From contig JBAIZL010000001.1 in the NCBI GenBank assembly GCA_036971475.1, forward strand, positions 93,373,483 through 93,437,482: DNA of 64,000 nt, read 5' to 3'. Source of the stretch: Prosapia bicincta. Taxonomy: Eukaryota > Arthropoda > Insecta > Hemiptera > Cercopidae. Made by a program: the position numbers and the translations under genes. The notes under the pieces were generated by a model. The model saw only the letters and a program-made list of their open reading frames with translations. It had not been told where the DNA came from and searched no databases. Positions 1 through 58,739 of the stretch are shown piece after piece; the stretch's first letter is position 1, and each line of letters opens with the position of its first letter.

Positions 1-96
1 TCTATTTGTTCGTTAATGATATTATTTTTATAAATTTCTAGTTGTTCCCAGATTGTCATTTTGAGGCCTTTTTGAACTTTTTTTTATTAGGTGTAC

Positions 97-103
<7 letters not shown>
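1..103 (-). mobile_element. PLE fragment, C-terminal coding tail
   Basis: Near-copy of 41195-41297. On the minus strand both encode the region after the GIY-YIG domain, with the string KMTIW[E/K]QLEIYK. Truncated by a TA microsatellite at 104. Confidence 0.7.

Positions 104-150
<47 letters not shown>
104..150. repeat. (TA)n microsatellite
   Basis: Pure TA dinucleotides directly at the end of the PLE fragment. Confidence 0.95.
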
Positions 151-156
<6 letters not shown>

Positions 157-233
157 TCGCAATATGTTTTCTTGTGTATTAATAAAGAACAAAAGTCAAA
201 ATACAAATACAAGAATTATATTTGAATTTACAA

Positions 234-276
234 TTCAAAGCTTTTCGTTGGCTAACAGTACCAACATCATCAGGAA
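234..276 (-). ncRNA. Hammerhead-like ribozyme, family A (left arm)
   Basis: Minus strand: stem I UUC/GAA, core CUGAUGA, one spacer base, stem II GUUGG/CCAAC with a 9-nt loop, GAAA, stem III AG/CU, then a CUU cleavage triplet. Same fold as the right arm. Confidence 0.7.
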
Positions 277-556
277 TATTAAACAATTAAAATTAACATA
301 TGTGTAAATTAACAAAGGCCTGAGAATGAATATTTATGAAGCTTTAGAAATACATAAATATAATACTAATAATGAGTTGATAAATGAACAAATACAAGTA
401 AAATCTAAATTCGATAATATATTCAGTGTTTGTAATGTTAGGGCAGCAAAATAAAAAAAAAAAATAAAAAATAAAATTTTAACAACATTGTAATTGATTT
501 GGCATAACTATTTATTTGATCTAATTTACACATATGTTAATTTTAATAGTTTAATA

Positions 557-599
557 TTCCTGATGATGTTGGTACTGTTAGCCAACGAAAAGCTTTGAA
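557..599 (+). ncRNA. Hammerhead-like ribozyme, family A (right arm)
   Basis: Stem I UUC/GAA closes at 557-559 and 597-599. Core CUGAUGA is at 560-566, stem II GUUGG/CCAAC with a 9-nt loop follows, GAAA is at 587-590, and stem III AG/CU leads to a CUU triplet. All canonical core bases are present. Confidence 0.75.
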
Positions 600-645
600 A
601 TGTAAATTCAAATATAATTCTTGTATTTGTATTTTGACTTTTGTT

Positions 646-649
<4 letters not shown>

Positions 650-721
<72 letters not shown>
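650..721. repeat. (TA)n microsatellite
   Basis: Long TA tract between PLE family A and the TA-flanked element that starts at 723. The short plus ORF over it is a translation artefact. Confidence 0.95.
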
Positions 722-722
<1 letters not shown>

Positions 723-725
<3 letters not shown>

Positions 726-2517
726 TCGAACCTCTATATAACGAACCTCCAGATAACGAGATGCTCTATCGATCTTTTATCTTGTCCCATGACATTTTAG
801 AAGTTATACTGCTTATTTACCTCTATGTAACGAATTTCGGATCTCTCAATAACGAAGTTTTATTTCCATTTCAACCGAAGAAATGTAGTGTTGTATAGGC
901 AGCTCACAATGGCATTTCCAGTAAATTGTTTATTTTCAGCAGGAGGGTCAACAAAACCAAGAATGATAGACGACACACATGTCGGCATTTGACTGCATGT
1001 TATAGTTCGGTTCAGTTAACACGTTCAGCATGGCTAGCGTTCCGGCACGCTCTGGGTTTCCTTACAGATGCGCTCTCATCTTATTTCCTTAGATACGGCG
1101 AGCAAACCGGCACGCTTACTCCCAGGCTAATTCAAACTTCTCCAGTGTCGATATCTATATAAATGTTTGATTTTTACGCCAGTGCTTTAAAAGAGTTTGG
1201 AGAACATTGTGCCTGAGTTGTTTTTAAATCCAACCACCCCAAGTTAACTTTTGATGCTTCAACTGAAACAATGATTCAGGAAGTTTCATGAACAGATTTA
1301 ATTTGGTTTAACTTTTATATTTTAATGTTTTTTTTTAGTTTGAACCATTTAACGCGGCAGAATATCCGGTAAAAACAACGATCATAAAAATTAACCAAGT
1401 TTTTTGAACTAACGCAAGAATAAACGATAACTGTCTTGTTAGAGTTAATAAACCAACTGGAGGTGGGAACAGACTATTGTAAATATGAGTCTTGACAAAA
1501 TGCTTGGACGCCCGATTGTGTCAACATAAGATTGTAGTAAACCAATGTCAGCTTATCTCGGCTATAAATAGTCTCCGACGTGACATATGTATTATCTTTG
1601 TCTCCGTTTACATTACAATCTCCGAAACACTTAGCACAAAAAGAAACAAACATTTTGAGTGAAAAGTTGAGTGCTTATTTTAGTATGTAATATATTTTAG
1701 TAGTAGGGTCTTTAGTTTTGTATATAAATTTTCTTTTTTCTCTGTCTTTTTTATTGTGTTTTCTTATTTGTCATACAGTAATTTATCATTTGTATTATTT
1801 CTTTTTTTAAATTGTGACCCAATAAATAAAACAATATTTTAGAGTTTAATACACTGTTCTGATGTCACCAATAAAAATGTATACGTTAGAAATAAAATTA
1901 TTGAGATGAAAACAACGGGGTCGATAATTACATGCTACGACAGGCTATGCAACTGCCGTCAGAGCTGGAAGTTAAGGAAAAACAGACAATAGTTTGATGA
2001 GATCACCAATATCGCCGCCGTGTTGAAAGTGTTAAAAAATGTAATACGGTTAATAAATAATACAGTTACTAAATTACGGCCTACTGAGTTTGCTTCGATT
2101 AAATTCCACTACGTTCAAGTCATGCTTCCTGAAAATGAATTGGTGAGTGTACTTATTTACCAGTAAGTTTTCATAAGCATTAGATAACTTATCATAATAC
2201 CCTATACAGAGTAGACCCTATGAAAAATATTGAATGTGGATATCTAATACAATGAAGAAACATCAATAAAACATTTTTAACAATTTGAATTTCAAATAAA
2301 TTGAGACTTTATAAAACATTATCCTATATTAACATTGGCCTATTACACTAACTACGCTCGCGATATTATACTGTATCCCTTTTATTACCGCAGGTAGTGC
2401 GATATTCGTAAGATGGGGCAGGAGCATTCTTTACAACACAACCTCTCAATAACGAATACCTCTCTACAACGATCTTTTTTTCTGAATAATCGACTTCGTT
2501 ATACAGAGGTTCAACTG
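723..2517. mobile_element. Non-autonomous pogo/Tigger-type element, 1.8 kb
   Basis: Terminal inverted repeats start CAGTCGAACCTCTATATAAC and end with the complement of CAGTTGAACCTCTGTATAAC. They are flanked by TA, the pogo/Tigger target. No transposase is visible. The interior (about 1490-1600) shares over 100 bp with the shorter TA element at 35520-36391, so both derive from one family with different ends. Confidence 0.75.
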
Positions 2518-2524
2518 TATATAG

Positions 2525-2622
2525 ACTATTTCAAGACTACAGTGTGGACTCTTACCAAGGTAAGTCTGTCAGTCTCCTAGTCCAAAAAATCTAAATAATC
2601 TTTACCAACCAAAACTAACCTA
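2525..2622. repeat. Partial copy of the 5.0-5.5 kb foldback arm
   Basis: Matches the outer part of the foldback at 5442-5540 (anchor CTGTCAGTCTCCTAGTCC). It lies between the Tigger-type right end and a TA microsatellite. Confidence 0.7.
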
Positions 2623-2644
2623 AAAATATATATATATATATATA

Positions 2645-2790
2645 TATATATTCCTGAATTTTGTAGTCCATTACGTTCGGTGAATCTTATTAATCACTTA
2701 AACAATAGTTTATGACTATCCCAACTTTAAATTTAGTAAATTTGTTAAAACTTACTGAGACAGGACGTTTTCGATCGCTATTATATTTCA
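2645..2790 (-). mobile_element. Truncated PLE family B terminal repeat
   Basis: Matches 8563-8700 (shared anchor AATCACTTAAACAATAGTTT). It stops inside the stem II sequence of the family B hammerhead, so only the 3' half of that motif (GAAA and the GUC side, 2755-2781) remains. Confidence 0.65.
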
Positions 2791-3199
2791 TTAAACAATT
2801 TTTTTTAATATTTTAAAATTTAAAAATACTTTTTATATGTTAACATACAGCGCATTTTATAACTATAATTTTAAAAAAAGAGTTGTTTTTATTCTTAAAA
2901 ATCTAATATTTTACCTGTGGTAAACATTTTTATTTTATTCTCCACCTTATTTAGAACATAGAAAACACTTTTTATCCCAGTTAGACTAGTAAATAAAAAG
3001 ACATAGGACTGTATAAAAATACATGCTTGTTACAAATTATGAATCATGCAAAGAACTACATACAAGGTAAAATAGTTTGGAATAAAAATTATTCGCATTT
3101 CATTCCACTTAATAGATGATTATTATGATAGACATATAGGTCTAATATGCCACACAAATTTGTATATATTTTCACTATATACATATTTTCCTCTTAGAA

Positions 3200-3620
3200 C
3201 TTATTTACATATATGTTTTCGAAGCACACAGAATGGCAGCCTTATTGACACCAACTGCATACCACAACCTCCACCAATTCTTTCCATGTTATCTAAGTTT
3301 TGGCAGCTAGGCCTATTCACATTGTCATCAGAGCTATTTACAATATCTAAGCCTACATCTTCATCAGAAGAATCACTCAATGACTGTTTTGGGGTAGGCC
3401 TAGGCTGATGTTTAGCCCACTTTGGTTGTCTAAGCAAATCCTCTTCACTGCCACGATCTGATGACTAAAGTACAAACTTAGGCCTACCTTTATTTACAGA
3501 AAATGACCATGGATTTGATGTTCATTCAACATTTAGGTTGTAAGTAGTGCTTATATCAGAATCATCTTCAAACATGTTAGGGGAATCATCTGAGTCAAGG
3601 TCTCCGTCAAACAATCTGTC
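3200..3620 (-). pseudogene. Possible transposase N-terminal remnant (acidic region)
   Basis: On the minus strand broken frames read FDGDLDSDDSPNMFEDDSD and later SLSDSSDEDVGLDIVNSSDD, a serine/aspartate-rich stretch like those before the DDE domain of piggyBac-type transposases. A stop interrupts the frame and no catalytic domain follows. Class assignment is inference. Confidence 0.3.
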
Positions 3621-4674
3621 CCATTATTCAATATATGAAGCAATCAATTAGTGTGTTACTCTGATTGCATAGTTATTTTTGTAATTTCAATGTTATTTTG
3701 GGTTACGAGAGTCAATAGGAATTATTGTTTATGAAGTACACATTATAATAAAATTGCATTTTATGACCTAGTAACATATTATCATTTTAAATAATAATTT
3801 AAATTTTGTTGTCCAGAAATGGTACTGTTGGTCCTACTTGTGTATTTTTTAACTGTCCTGAAATCACCTGGTAACTCCTTTTCGCATATGTTCTTGCCGT
3901 CCAAAAATCGCACATTTGGTTCACAAAGGGTTAATTGCATCTGCAATAAGCTGACAGTCATATGTTACCAAATATATTTGTTATGGTGTTTTCTGTTAAA
4001 ATATTAAAATTATTGTTACAGATAAATTTCAAATAATATCCTAATACAATGAAACAAGTACTCCAAGAGGAAGCATAGAGTGATAACTTTATGAATTATA
4101 TTCACGATACCTACTGAATGTGAAAGCAGTATTGATTTAAGTTCCCTCACTGTAAGGAATAGTAAAAACATTCTTAAATACAATACTGAGGATGGTACTT
4201 CTAATACTTTGCCATTTGATATGTTATTGACTTAGTTTTAATTGAAGTGGTAAGTAATTTCCCATTATTTTAGTTTGGAAAATCAGAAAAAATTGCACAA
4301 AATTGATATAATTTACTTATTTTAATAAAGTGCAATAAATACATTAATTACAACAATAATTATTTTTGTTCAAAAAAGTTATGTTTGGTTACAATTTTAT
4401 TTAAATTTTTATCAGTTGATTCTGTTTTTAGCATTACTAATAAATATTTATATCTGTTAATCACTATAAAATCTCTAAAGATTACTAATTGTTATACAAA
4501 CAAATTATTTTAATCAAGTACAAAATTCCCCTTTCATACTCAACAGATACTCACTAACTGCAGAAGGGAAACAAATCACACCTAGAAAGGATTTATATCC
4601 CTGCAATATAATAAATTTTATTAAATCTCCATTTTCAGTTCATGAAAGTCTACATTATACATCTTAATGCTTAC
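3621..4674. other. Intronic DNA, nothing recognised
   Basis: AT-rich sequence downstream of the last visible P5B exon. I looked for the next exon, which should begin with the rest of TGES, on the minus strand and did not find it. Short frames here have no recognisable motif. Confidence 0.5.
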
Positions 4675-51566
<46,892 letters not shown>

Positions 51567-51707
51567 CTAAAACAATATTAAATTTTATTATAAAAAACGT
51601 TGTAACATTATTTTATATAACTGCAATATTCAACATCTATCACATATATTTATAAATAGTGTTACAAAATTATGCACTGCTCAATATTATATATAATTGA
51701 AACTTTT

Positions 51708-51713
<6 letters not shown>

Positions 51714-51749
<36 letters not shown>
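51714..51749. repeat. (TA)n microsatellite
   Basis: At the left edge of a PLE family E fragment. Confidence 0.95.
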
Positions 51750-51751
<2 letters not shown>

Positions 51752-51752
<1 letters not shown>

Positions 51753-52837
51753 GTGATATTTCAAGTTGTCCAATATTTTCCCGTCACACACATTTTATGA
51801 AGTTATTATTAATTGTAAATAATATTTTCCACCATAAGTGCAATAATTTTACCTCATGTGATGAGGCACCTTTCAGTCACTTGATCATTGTCGAATTACT
51901 AAATTAATTTTCTATATTTTTCTGGTATGGATGTTCGGTCCGTGATGTTGATATTTGTTGACGTCATACATGTTTCTTCATTGAGCCGTGTGTATAATGT
52001 TTTTGAATAGTATGTCTTCTGTATATGTTGCCTGTAGGTTCATTGAATTGTTGTGTATGTTTTTATAAATGTGGTATTTTTCTAGTGAGTTTAGTTCTAT
52101 TGGGTTATTATTTATTCCCAGTATGGTTAGGTTATTTTCGAAATTTGTTATTTCATGTTTATGAGATATTAGGTGTGCTGCAACCTTTGATGCTTTTGTA
52201 TTTTTACTTTTGAATGTTCTGTAATATTCTTCAAATCTTATTTTAAATGATCTGGTTTTTTCCTATGTAAAAATGCATTGCAGTTGTTACATGTAATGTT
52301 GTAAATTCCAGATAGGTTATGTTTTTCTGTATTTGTTTTTTGGTTTGTATTATTAAGATATTTTATTATTTTGTTGTTTGGTTTGAATGTTGGAATGTAG
52401 TGTTCTATGTTGTATATTTTTTGTTATTTTTTCTATTTTGTTATTGGTGTATTTGTATTTTAGGTAGATTTTTTTATTATTATTTTTGTGTTCAGGTTGT
52501 AGTGTTGTGTTGATGTTAGGTTTTTTGTAAATTTATTGTAAATGTGTTTTATAAGGTATCTGTTGTATCCATTTTCTAATGCTATTTTTGTAGTGTTATC
52601 TAATTCTTCATTTAATTTTTGTTTGTTGTTTTGTGTGTATTTTATTGCTTTATTTATCATGTTACTATAAGTGTTAATTTTGTGTGTCCAAGGGTGGTTA
52701 GATTTGTTGTGTATTGTGGTGTTGTTGGAAGTTGGTTTTCTGTGTACTGTAGTTTCTATTTTATTATTGTTTATATTTAATGTAATGTCAAAATAGTTAG
52801 TTCTTCTGTTTGTTTCTGTTTTGAAGGTGAATTGTAG
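51752..52837 (-). mobile_element. PLE family E, 5'-truncated, decayed
   Basis: About 80-90 percent similar to 38151-39060 by eye. It includes the terminal repeat, the longer C-terminal tail, the GIY-YIG remains and the region after RT (MINKAIKYTQNNKQKLNEEL). Frameshifts break it. The 5' end stops at 52837, joined to an RNase H fragment. Confidence 0.8.
51860..51897 (-). ncRNA. Variant hammerhead-like motif, family E, copy 5
   Basis: Core UCGACAA, stem II GAUC/GACU, GAAA, stem III GG/CC, CUC triplet, AAU/AUC stem I. Confidence 0.45.
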
Positions 52838-53210
52838 TCATGAGTTGAAAAATAGTGTCCAACGCGAAGGTGTGTTACCACCACTTCCTCCCTATGTCTT
52901 GAACGAATTGAAGACCTCCATGGATGGACGGTATCTTTAATTTCCCTCAGCTTATTCTGAATCACAGTATGCCATTCGTCATTCCAAGCAGCGAGCAATA
53001 AATGTTTCGCAAAACACACATAATCAGATGCCATAACTCGATGAGTAATGGGCACCAAACTTGTAGCATTCTTTGCCGCTTCATCCGCTTTTGTGTATCC
53101 GAGTATTCCGCAGTGTCCAGGAACCCAACAGTATGTTACCCCTACACCCCCCATTTGAAGCCTGTGTAAAGCACAACGTATTACGAGTTCTCGACTGATG
53201 CCCATCTAGT
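52838..53210 (-). pseudogene. Non-LTR retrotransposon RNase H domain fragment
   Basis: Frame reads GVTYCWVPGHCGILGYTKAD then EAAKNATSLVP, with the W-V-P-G-H-x-G-I-x-G-x-x-x-A-D-x-x-A-K motif of retrotransposon RNase H. Then it gives VVVTHLRVGHYFSTHDY, the start of the following C-terminal segment. The N half of RNase H is missing. It points away from the element that starts at 53215. Confidence 0.75.
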
Positions 53211-53323
53211 TGAGCTAAGGAGAAAAGCTATAGGCCTCAGAGTTCTGAGGGTTGGAAATCATCTTTATGTGATTCCAATTCCTGTGACCCATTCCTATAG
53301 TCTCGCCCGTAAGGCTTGACACA

Positions 53324-54138
53324 ATGGCTGGCTTAAAAAAGTTTATTGATTCAAAAACCCTGTCAATTATAACTAGTTTGAAGAGGACATGCCAGGATTC
53401 TCCTGACGAATCTAACATTATTGATGCGAGTAAAAAGTTGATGGTGGCAACGTCACAGACATTGCCATCACCAAAATATTTAATATTTTATAGTGCCGAG
53501 GAGGGGAAAGATCTTTCAAAAGTTTCTCCTTTCCTTATCAATAGGGCGATAACTGCCTCTGCTGGAGGTCCTGTCGCCTCTATCAAGAAACTACGAATTG
53601 GGACACTGCTGGTGGCAACCTGCAATGAGAAACAAACGAGATCTCTTTCAAAAATGACCTCCTTCTTCAATCAGGTCATGGTATCTGTTGCCCCCCATAG
53701 ATCCTTGACCTTTTCAAAGGGAGTCATCACCTGCACAGATTTAATGAACGTCGCTGTCAACAAAATAAAGTTAGAACTGTTTTCTCAGTCAATAATAGAT
53801 GTCGTGTCTGTTATGAAGACAGACAAAGGGGGTGAAAGTTGTAACAGCCTCTTTCATACTTACATTTGGCAAACCAGAGATACCCGAATATATATAGATG
53901 CGGGTTACCAGACCATATGTGGCTAACCCTAGGCGCTGCTTCAAGTGTCAGCTGTACCTGCAGTAAATGTGGCGAGGAAGGCTATGATGAAAACGAGTGC
54001 GTAAATTCTCCAAAGTGCGCTAACTGTGGTGGTGACCACTCAGCGCGATCATATGACTGTCCTAACTTTAAAGAAGAAAAGGCTATTCTCAGCGTCATGA
54101 CTAATGATAGGATATCCTTTTCACATGCAAAAAAATAA
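53324..54138 (+). pseudogene. Non-LTR ORF1 (gag-like) with zinc knuckles
   Basis: First piece 53324-53926 starts MAGLKKFIDSKTLSIITSLK. After a frameshift near 53900, 53930-54090 reads CTCSKCGEEGYDENECVNSP then KCANCGGDHSARSYDCPNF, two Cys-rich knuckles (C-x2-C-x4-[D/H]-x4-C type) that bind element RNA. The first knuckle has Asp where His is expected. Confidence 0.75.
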
Positions 54139-54793
54139 TTATAGGTCCGCTAAACCAAAGGTTGACGGTAAGACCTGTGCCGCTACTGTTACCGCTACAA
54201 CATCATCTTGTTTAAACTGTGCTGACTTGGCGAACAAGATAGAAATTCTAACTGACCAAGTTTCTCCTCTACTCTCGCTAGTCACATGTGGTCAATCTTT
54301 GAATATTAAAGAACCTGCAAAGACGTCACGTGATTTACCTCTCCTACCAAGCTCCTCCGCAGAGGGGTTAGGTGGCCGAACCAAATCCGTGAATGAAATC
54401 TATTTCTCCGCACAGCAGTATAAAGTCTATTGCGTCCAAATAAGTATCCCAACCAAATACAGCGAAAAGTATGCCTGCAGTAAAAAAACCAGTAAATCGG
54501 CACGAACAATGTTGGGTGCCAAAAACCGTATCAATAAAGTAGGGCGTTATAACAAAACCCCTCCGAAATCCAAAACTTCCTCAGATTCCATCCCTGAACG
54601 GGTGGATATGGAATCTGAGGAATGTAAGCCTAAGACGTCTTCGAATGACACGGGCAAACAAGAAGGAACCAAAGAGTGTCAGAGAAAGCCAAAGAACGTC
54701 AACGGTGTTAGGAGTCACATAGAAGATCTTAAAGTACTTGCGCGAGATGTGTATCCAATGCTTGTACGTGTACAGGATACACATCTCCACTAA
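54139..54793 (+). pseudogene. Non-LTR ORF1 C-terminal region
   Basis: Basic, Ser/Thr-rich low-complexity frame (NKVGRYNKTPPKSKTSSDS) that overlaps the zinc-knuckle frame by a shift. Typical of the variable tail of ORF1; no domain. Confidence 0.5.
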
Positions 54794-54799
54794 GCACAT

Positions 54800-55580
54800 A
54801 GTTTCCATTTAAGGGAGTATTCAGTTTTTAGATCGGACTTTTTTACAGAAGATCGAGCTAGAGGTGGTGTAGCTATCCTAGCCTGTCACTGTATCGATGC
54901 TGTTTATCTAAACTTTATAACTCCTTTACAAGCAGTAGCCGTTCAAACAGCTGTCCCGTATAAAATCACTGTGTGTTGTGTCTACGTGCCACCACAAGAA
55001 AACCTGCAACACAGTGACTTAATGAACTTAATAACCCAGTTACCGACTCCGTTCTTATTGGTTGGAGATTTTAATGCCCACCATTTGTCTTGGATATCTC
55101 CGATTAGCAACTCTCGAGGTCAACTTGTAGAGAGTGTAAGAACGGAACTGGACTTATGTCTGCTAAATGACGGTTCGCCTACTCATTTAGCAGCATCTAC
55201 TGGTGGATGGACAGCTGTTGACCCGCAGCCCTCTTTTGGCTACTAGATGCACATGGTCGGTACTCAAGGATTTGTATGGAAGCGACCATGTACCTATAAA
55301 GTTAAACCTATATGACTCCTCTCCTTGTTACGTTCGACATCCCGATTGGATTTTGGGAACAGCCAAATGGGACACCTTTTTGAAATATTTTGTATCACTT
55401 GACACAGATTACCTGACACCCATTGATACAATTGTTGAAAACTTTACTAAGACTATTTTGAATGCCACTGTAAAGACCATACCTAAATCATCTGTTTATG
55501 CACAATGTTCACCTGTTCCATGGTGGAACGATGAATACACAGAAATCTTCCTTACGGCGAAGAGCTCTAAAGAGATTTAA
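54800..55580 (+). pseudogene. Non-LTR AP-type endonuclease domain
   Basis: Reads RARGGVAILACHCIDAVYLN, ITVCCVYVPPQENLQ, LLVGDFNAHHLSWISP, then after a frameshift GSDHVPIKLNL. The R-G-G-V-A-I, V-Y-x-P-P, G-D-F-N-A-H and S-D-H-x-P-I motifs of the target-nicking nuclease are all visible; the frame is broken near 55240. Followed by PVPWWNDEYTEI, the usual linker to RT. Confidence 0.85.
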
Positions 55581-55594
55581 ACATAACTTAACAA

Positions 55595-56486
55595 ATGACC
55601 ACCTTCAGGAATATAAAAGACTGTGCGAAAGCACGAAAGATATTTAGGGTGAGTAGGAAGAACTCTTGGGACCAGTACATTAACACAATTAGCCGAACAA
55701 CTCCGTCCTCCACAGTGTGGAGGAAATTAAGATCAGTTTGTGGCTTTTCCATTCAGTTGCCAGCCTTTGGGCTAACGCATCCGGATGGAAGATTGATCAC
55801 AAACAGTGGTAATATTGCAGATGTACTGGAAACATCATTTTCTAACTTTTCTGCTACTACATCCTACAATAGATTATTCCAGAATTATAAACTGAAGGAA
55901 TAAGAAATACCGTTTACTGTTGGGTTGTCTGGGGACTCTCCTTTGAATACTCCTTTCTGTATAGGGGAATTGGAGTCAGCTCTTGTGTCAACGAAGGATT
56001 CTGCTCCAGTCCTGATTCCATTGTATACTTCATGCTGAAACATCTACCATCATCAGGCGAAGCTTGTCCTTTGAATATACAATCGGTTATTCAAGGAGCA
56101 GTTTTTCCCTGTTGCATGGTTAGAAGCGACAGTAATTCCTCTTTTAAAACCAGATAAAAACAAAACCAATCCCAGTAGTTACAGGTCTATATTTCTTACA
56201 AAAGTCTTGTGCAAGCTACTGGAGAAGATGGTCAACCGCTGTCTTGTCTAGTATCTAGAAACCAACGATCTTCTTACCAACGAACAGTGTGGTTTCAGGC
56301 AAGGACGATCATCCGTTGACCAATTGGTTTTGTTAGAATCCGCTATTCAAGATGTCTTTCTCTTGCGTCAAACACATGTTGCTGTTTCTTTTGACCTTGA
56401 GAAGGCATATGATATGGAATGGAAAATAGGAATTCTGAACACTCTGAAATCATGGGGTATATAAGGGAATATCCTAGCATTCATCG
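55595..56486 (+). pseudogene. Non-LTR reverse transcriptase, N-terminal part
   Basis: Linker SRKNSWDQYINTISRTTPSS, then VIPLLKPDKNKTNPSSYRSI, EKMVNRCL, and LTNEQCGFRQGRSSVDQLVL (RT fingers), then VAVSFDLEKAYD, motif A with its catalytic Asp. Stops and shifts interrupt. The YADD motif is lost beyond the break at 56487. Confidence 0.8.
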
Positions 56487-57199
56487 CTCGGCCACCTACG
56501 ATATTTTGGGAAATTGTTTAACACCACCAAATAGGACGATATCCACAAGAATTTTTTTTATTGACCTAGGAAAGTTACTATTTTTAATATAAAGTAGGGT
56601 AAAAAATTCAGCGGTAGAAGTTGTGAATTGACACGGAGTGATACAAATGCTTCGTGATGTCACAACTGTATTTCGTGTTTTAGCGATCTAAACTTTATGT
56701 AACAAAAACAAGTCTTTAAGCTATATTGATAACTATTATTTTTGTTACTGCCAACGAAGGTGAATTTTATATATTTACATTTAAATATAACTATGAAGTA
56801 TTCAGTCAGGATAGATTTGGTTCTAATTGTATAAATGTAACCATTTAGGTAATGTATAAAATTAAAACCAAATCTATCCTAACTGGAGACTTTATAAGTA
56901 TATTTAAATATATGTATAGAAATTATGCCAAAACGTAGTTTCTCAAATATTACACACTTAAGGTTGCATGACGTACCGCGGCCGATGCGTACAACCTTGT
57001 GCGCAGCACTGTGGCGTAGCAAAACATTTGTATCACTCCGCACCTCCGCATTCACAGCTTGTACATCTGCGCTGAATTTTTTACCCTACTTTAAATTGAA
57101 AAATAAAAATACTTTCCGAGGTCAATAAAAAAAATTCTTGTGGCTATCGTCCTATTTGGTGGTGTTAAACAATTTCCCAAAATATCGTAGGTGGCCGAG
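56487..57199. mobile_element. Foldback element type 1, 713 bp
   Basis: Ends CTCGGCCACCTACGATATTT and its complement. Arms over 300 bp, diverged. Related to 61439-62210, sharing CCACAAGAATTTTTTTTA-type sequence near both ends. The central part carries the same AGGATAGATTTGGTT word as foldback type 2. Confidence 0.75.
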
Positions 57200-57205
57200 C
57201 TTCAG

Positions 57206-57640
57206 CATTTTAACCAAATATACCTACAAAGTATCCAGTCAGGATAAATTTGGTTATAATTTTTGCAATATTAAAATATACCTATTAAGTATCCAGTCCG
57301 GATAGATTTGGTTGTAATTTTCTGCATTGGCAATAAGTCTAAATATTTACCAAAATTACAACCAAATCTATCCTGATTAGATACGTCGTAGGTATATTTT
57401 AATATAGATATATAGTAATGTCATATAAAATTACAACCAAATCTATACGTAGTGCAATGTCTTGTAGCTACTCCTCGCCCTATACACGCTATAGGCCTAC
57501 ATGCCATTACAAACTAACATTTAAAATGTGAAAAAGAAAGTTTCCGTATTTTCCGCAGAAAAAGATTGATATTCGTGTTCTACATATTGAAACGAGTTAT
57601 TACAGAAAAAAATAATTTCAATGAAAATAGCCTTTTTACA
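57206..57640. mobile_element. Right-hand portion of a foldback type 2 element
   Basis: Inner tandem units, symmetry centre (about 57335) and outer arm match 60840-61345 in order. The left arm is missing. Confidence 0.7.
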
Positions 57641-57649
57641 AGTTTCTGA

Positions 57650-58320
57650 ATGTTTCATGAAAATATAGGCCCGGTTTAGCAAACTAAACAATTACCATTA
57701 AAAAAAATGTTTAAACCAATGTCATTATAACTATATTTTTACAAAAAAATTGTAAACAACCCATCATTAAGACTATATTTTTCTCCTTTCTTCAATATTC
57801 CAATTCCTTTCATTATAATTGCAAGATAAATATAGTAACAATAGTCTAATAAATCTATCATTTTAAGTTAATATAAACAATGTGTAGAGATAAAAATATT
57901 TCATGATAAATATAGTCATAATATATAGCTGTTATTTTAGGTTAACATTAATAAATTAAATCTAGTCCTACCTGGAAATTTAAAACCAACCATATCACAT
58001 TTTTTTTTGACAAGCTCCTAATACTTATAATTAGTACTACTGTTAAGAAAGTTAATCACAAGACTTTTGTCGGAAAGTCAACAGAATAATCTAATTTACC
58101 ACAAACTACTGTACTTCTAACTTACAAACTCATACTCTCTATTCACGTATTCACAATAAAACTCCAACAATCCAATCAGCATGAAATCACAGATTATAAA
58201 ATTGACAATCCACAGGCAACAAATTCAAATGTACAGTCTGTTTTAAATATGTCGTAATTTTAAGTAAGTATATTTCGGATTTAGGAAAATTAGCTTTTAA
58301 TTGAAAATAAAATATTTTGT
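57650..58320. other. Unassigned DNA, nothing recognised
   Basis: AT-rich with no coding, splice or repeat feature that I can support. Confidence 0.5.
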
Positions 58321-58325
58321 GTTCA

Positions 58326-58347
58326 TTTTAAAAACCAAGTTGGAGAC

Positions 58348-58434
<87 letters not shown>

Positions 58435-58461
58435 GGCCTACACGTCTCAACTTGGTTTTTA

Positions 58462-58462
<1 letters not shown>
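58326..58462. repeat. Inverted repeat around TA-TG-TA microsatellite
   Basis: AAAACCAAGTTGGAGACGT on the left and ACGTCTCAACTTGGTTTTT on the right flank a composite TA/TG/TA tract. Confidence 0.85.
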
Positions 58463-58493
<31 letters not shown>

Positions 58494-58735
58494 GTGTATC
58501 ACTTACACTATAGTGTACGTGAACTAAAATCTTACCTTGTATATATGCAAGTCGACTTTCGAGGACTTCAATTACGTTTTCTCATTTCGAAATTAAAATC
58601 CTCGAAAGTCAATTCCCATACATACCAAGTAAGATTCTTTTTCAAGTACATTCTAAAGTGAATATAAGAAAACTGTGTTGCAAAGTTAAAATTGAGTGTG
58701 TGTGTGTGTGTGTGTGTGTGAGTATTAACAATGTA
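58463..58735. mobile_element. Palindromic element related to PLE family G terminal repeat
   Basis: Arms 58495-58580 and 58595-58690 pair (CGACTTTCGAGGA and its complement), with TG repeats at both ends. The right arm, reversed, matches 40912-41010 (AAGAATCTTACTTGGTAT), so it is probably two facing family G repeats. Confidence 0.6.
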
Positions 58736-58739
58736 GTTA

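Larger units (their letters stand above)
172..652 (+). mobile_element. PLE family A: truncated copy between inverted terminal repeats
   Basis: Arms of about 135 bp (172-308 and 515-652) are near-perfect reverse complements. Between them, 326-454 reads MNIYEALEIHKYNTNN and ends VCNVRAAK-stop, the C-terminal tail of a PLE protein. So this is a 5'-truncated PLE with a sense terminal repeat at the right and an inverted one at the left. Each arm holds a hammerhead-like motif. Confidence 0.75.
53215..56486 (+). mobile_element. Non-LTR retrotransposon (I/Jockey group), truncated in RT
   Basis: In order: ORF1 with zinc knuckles (53324-54138 and on), AP-type endonuclease (about 54800-55350), linker, and the first part of the RT (56090-56470). 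Frameshifts break it into pieces. The sequence stops in RT at a foldback element beginning near 56487 and does not resume after it. The separate RNase H piece at 52838-53210 could come from the same family. Confidence 0.82.

Noticed and set aside
641..898. ORF of 85 codons starting in TA repeats
   Set aside because: The Ile-Tyr run is microsatellite translation and the rest is the terminal repeat of the element at 723.
56925..57128. Plus ORF of 67 codons as a small gene
   Set aside because: It lies within the right arm of a foldback element and has no homologue pattern.
58560..58650. Another hammerhead in the palindrome related to PLE family G
   Set aside because: GAAA and a short stem III are present, but I could not place a core and stem II in the common layout.
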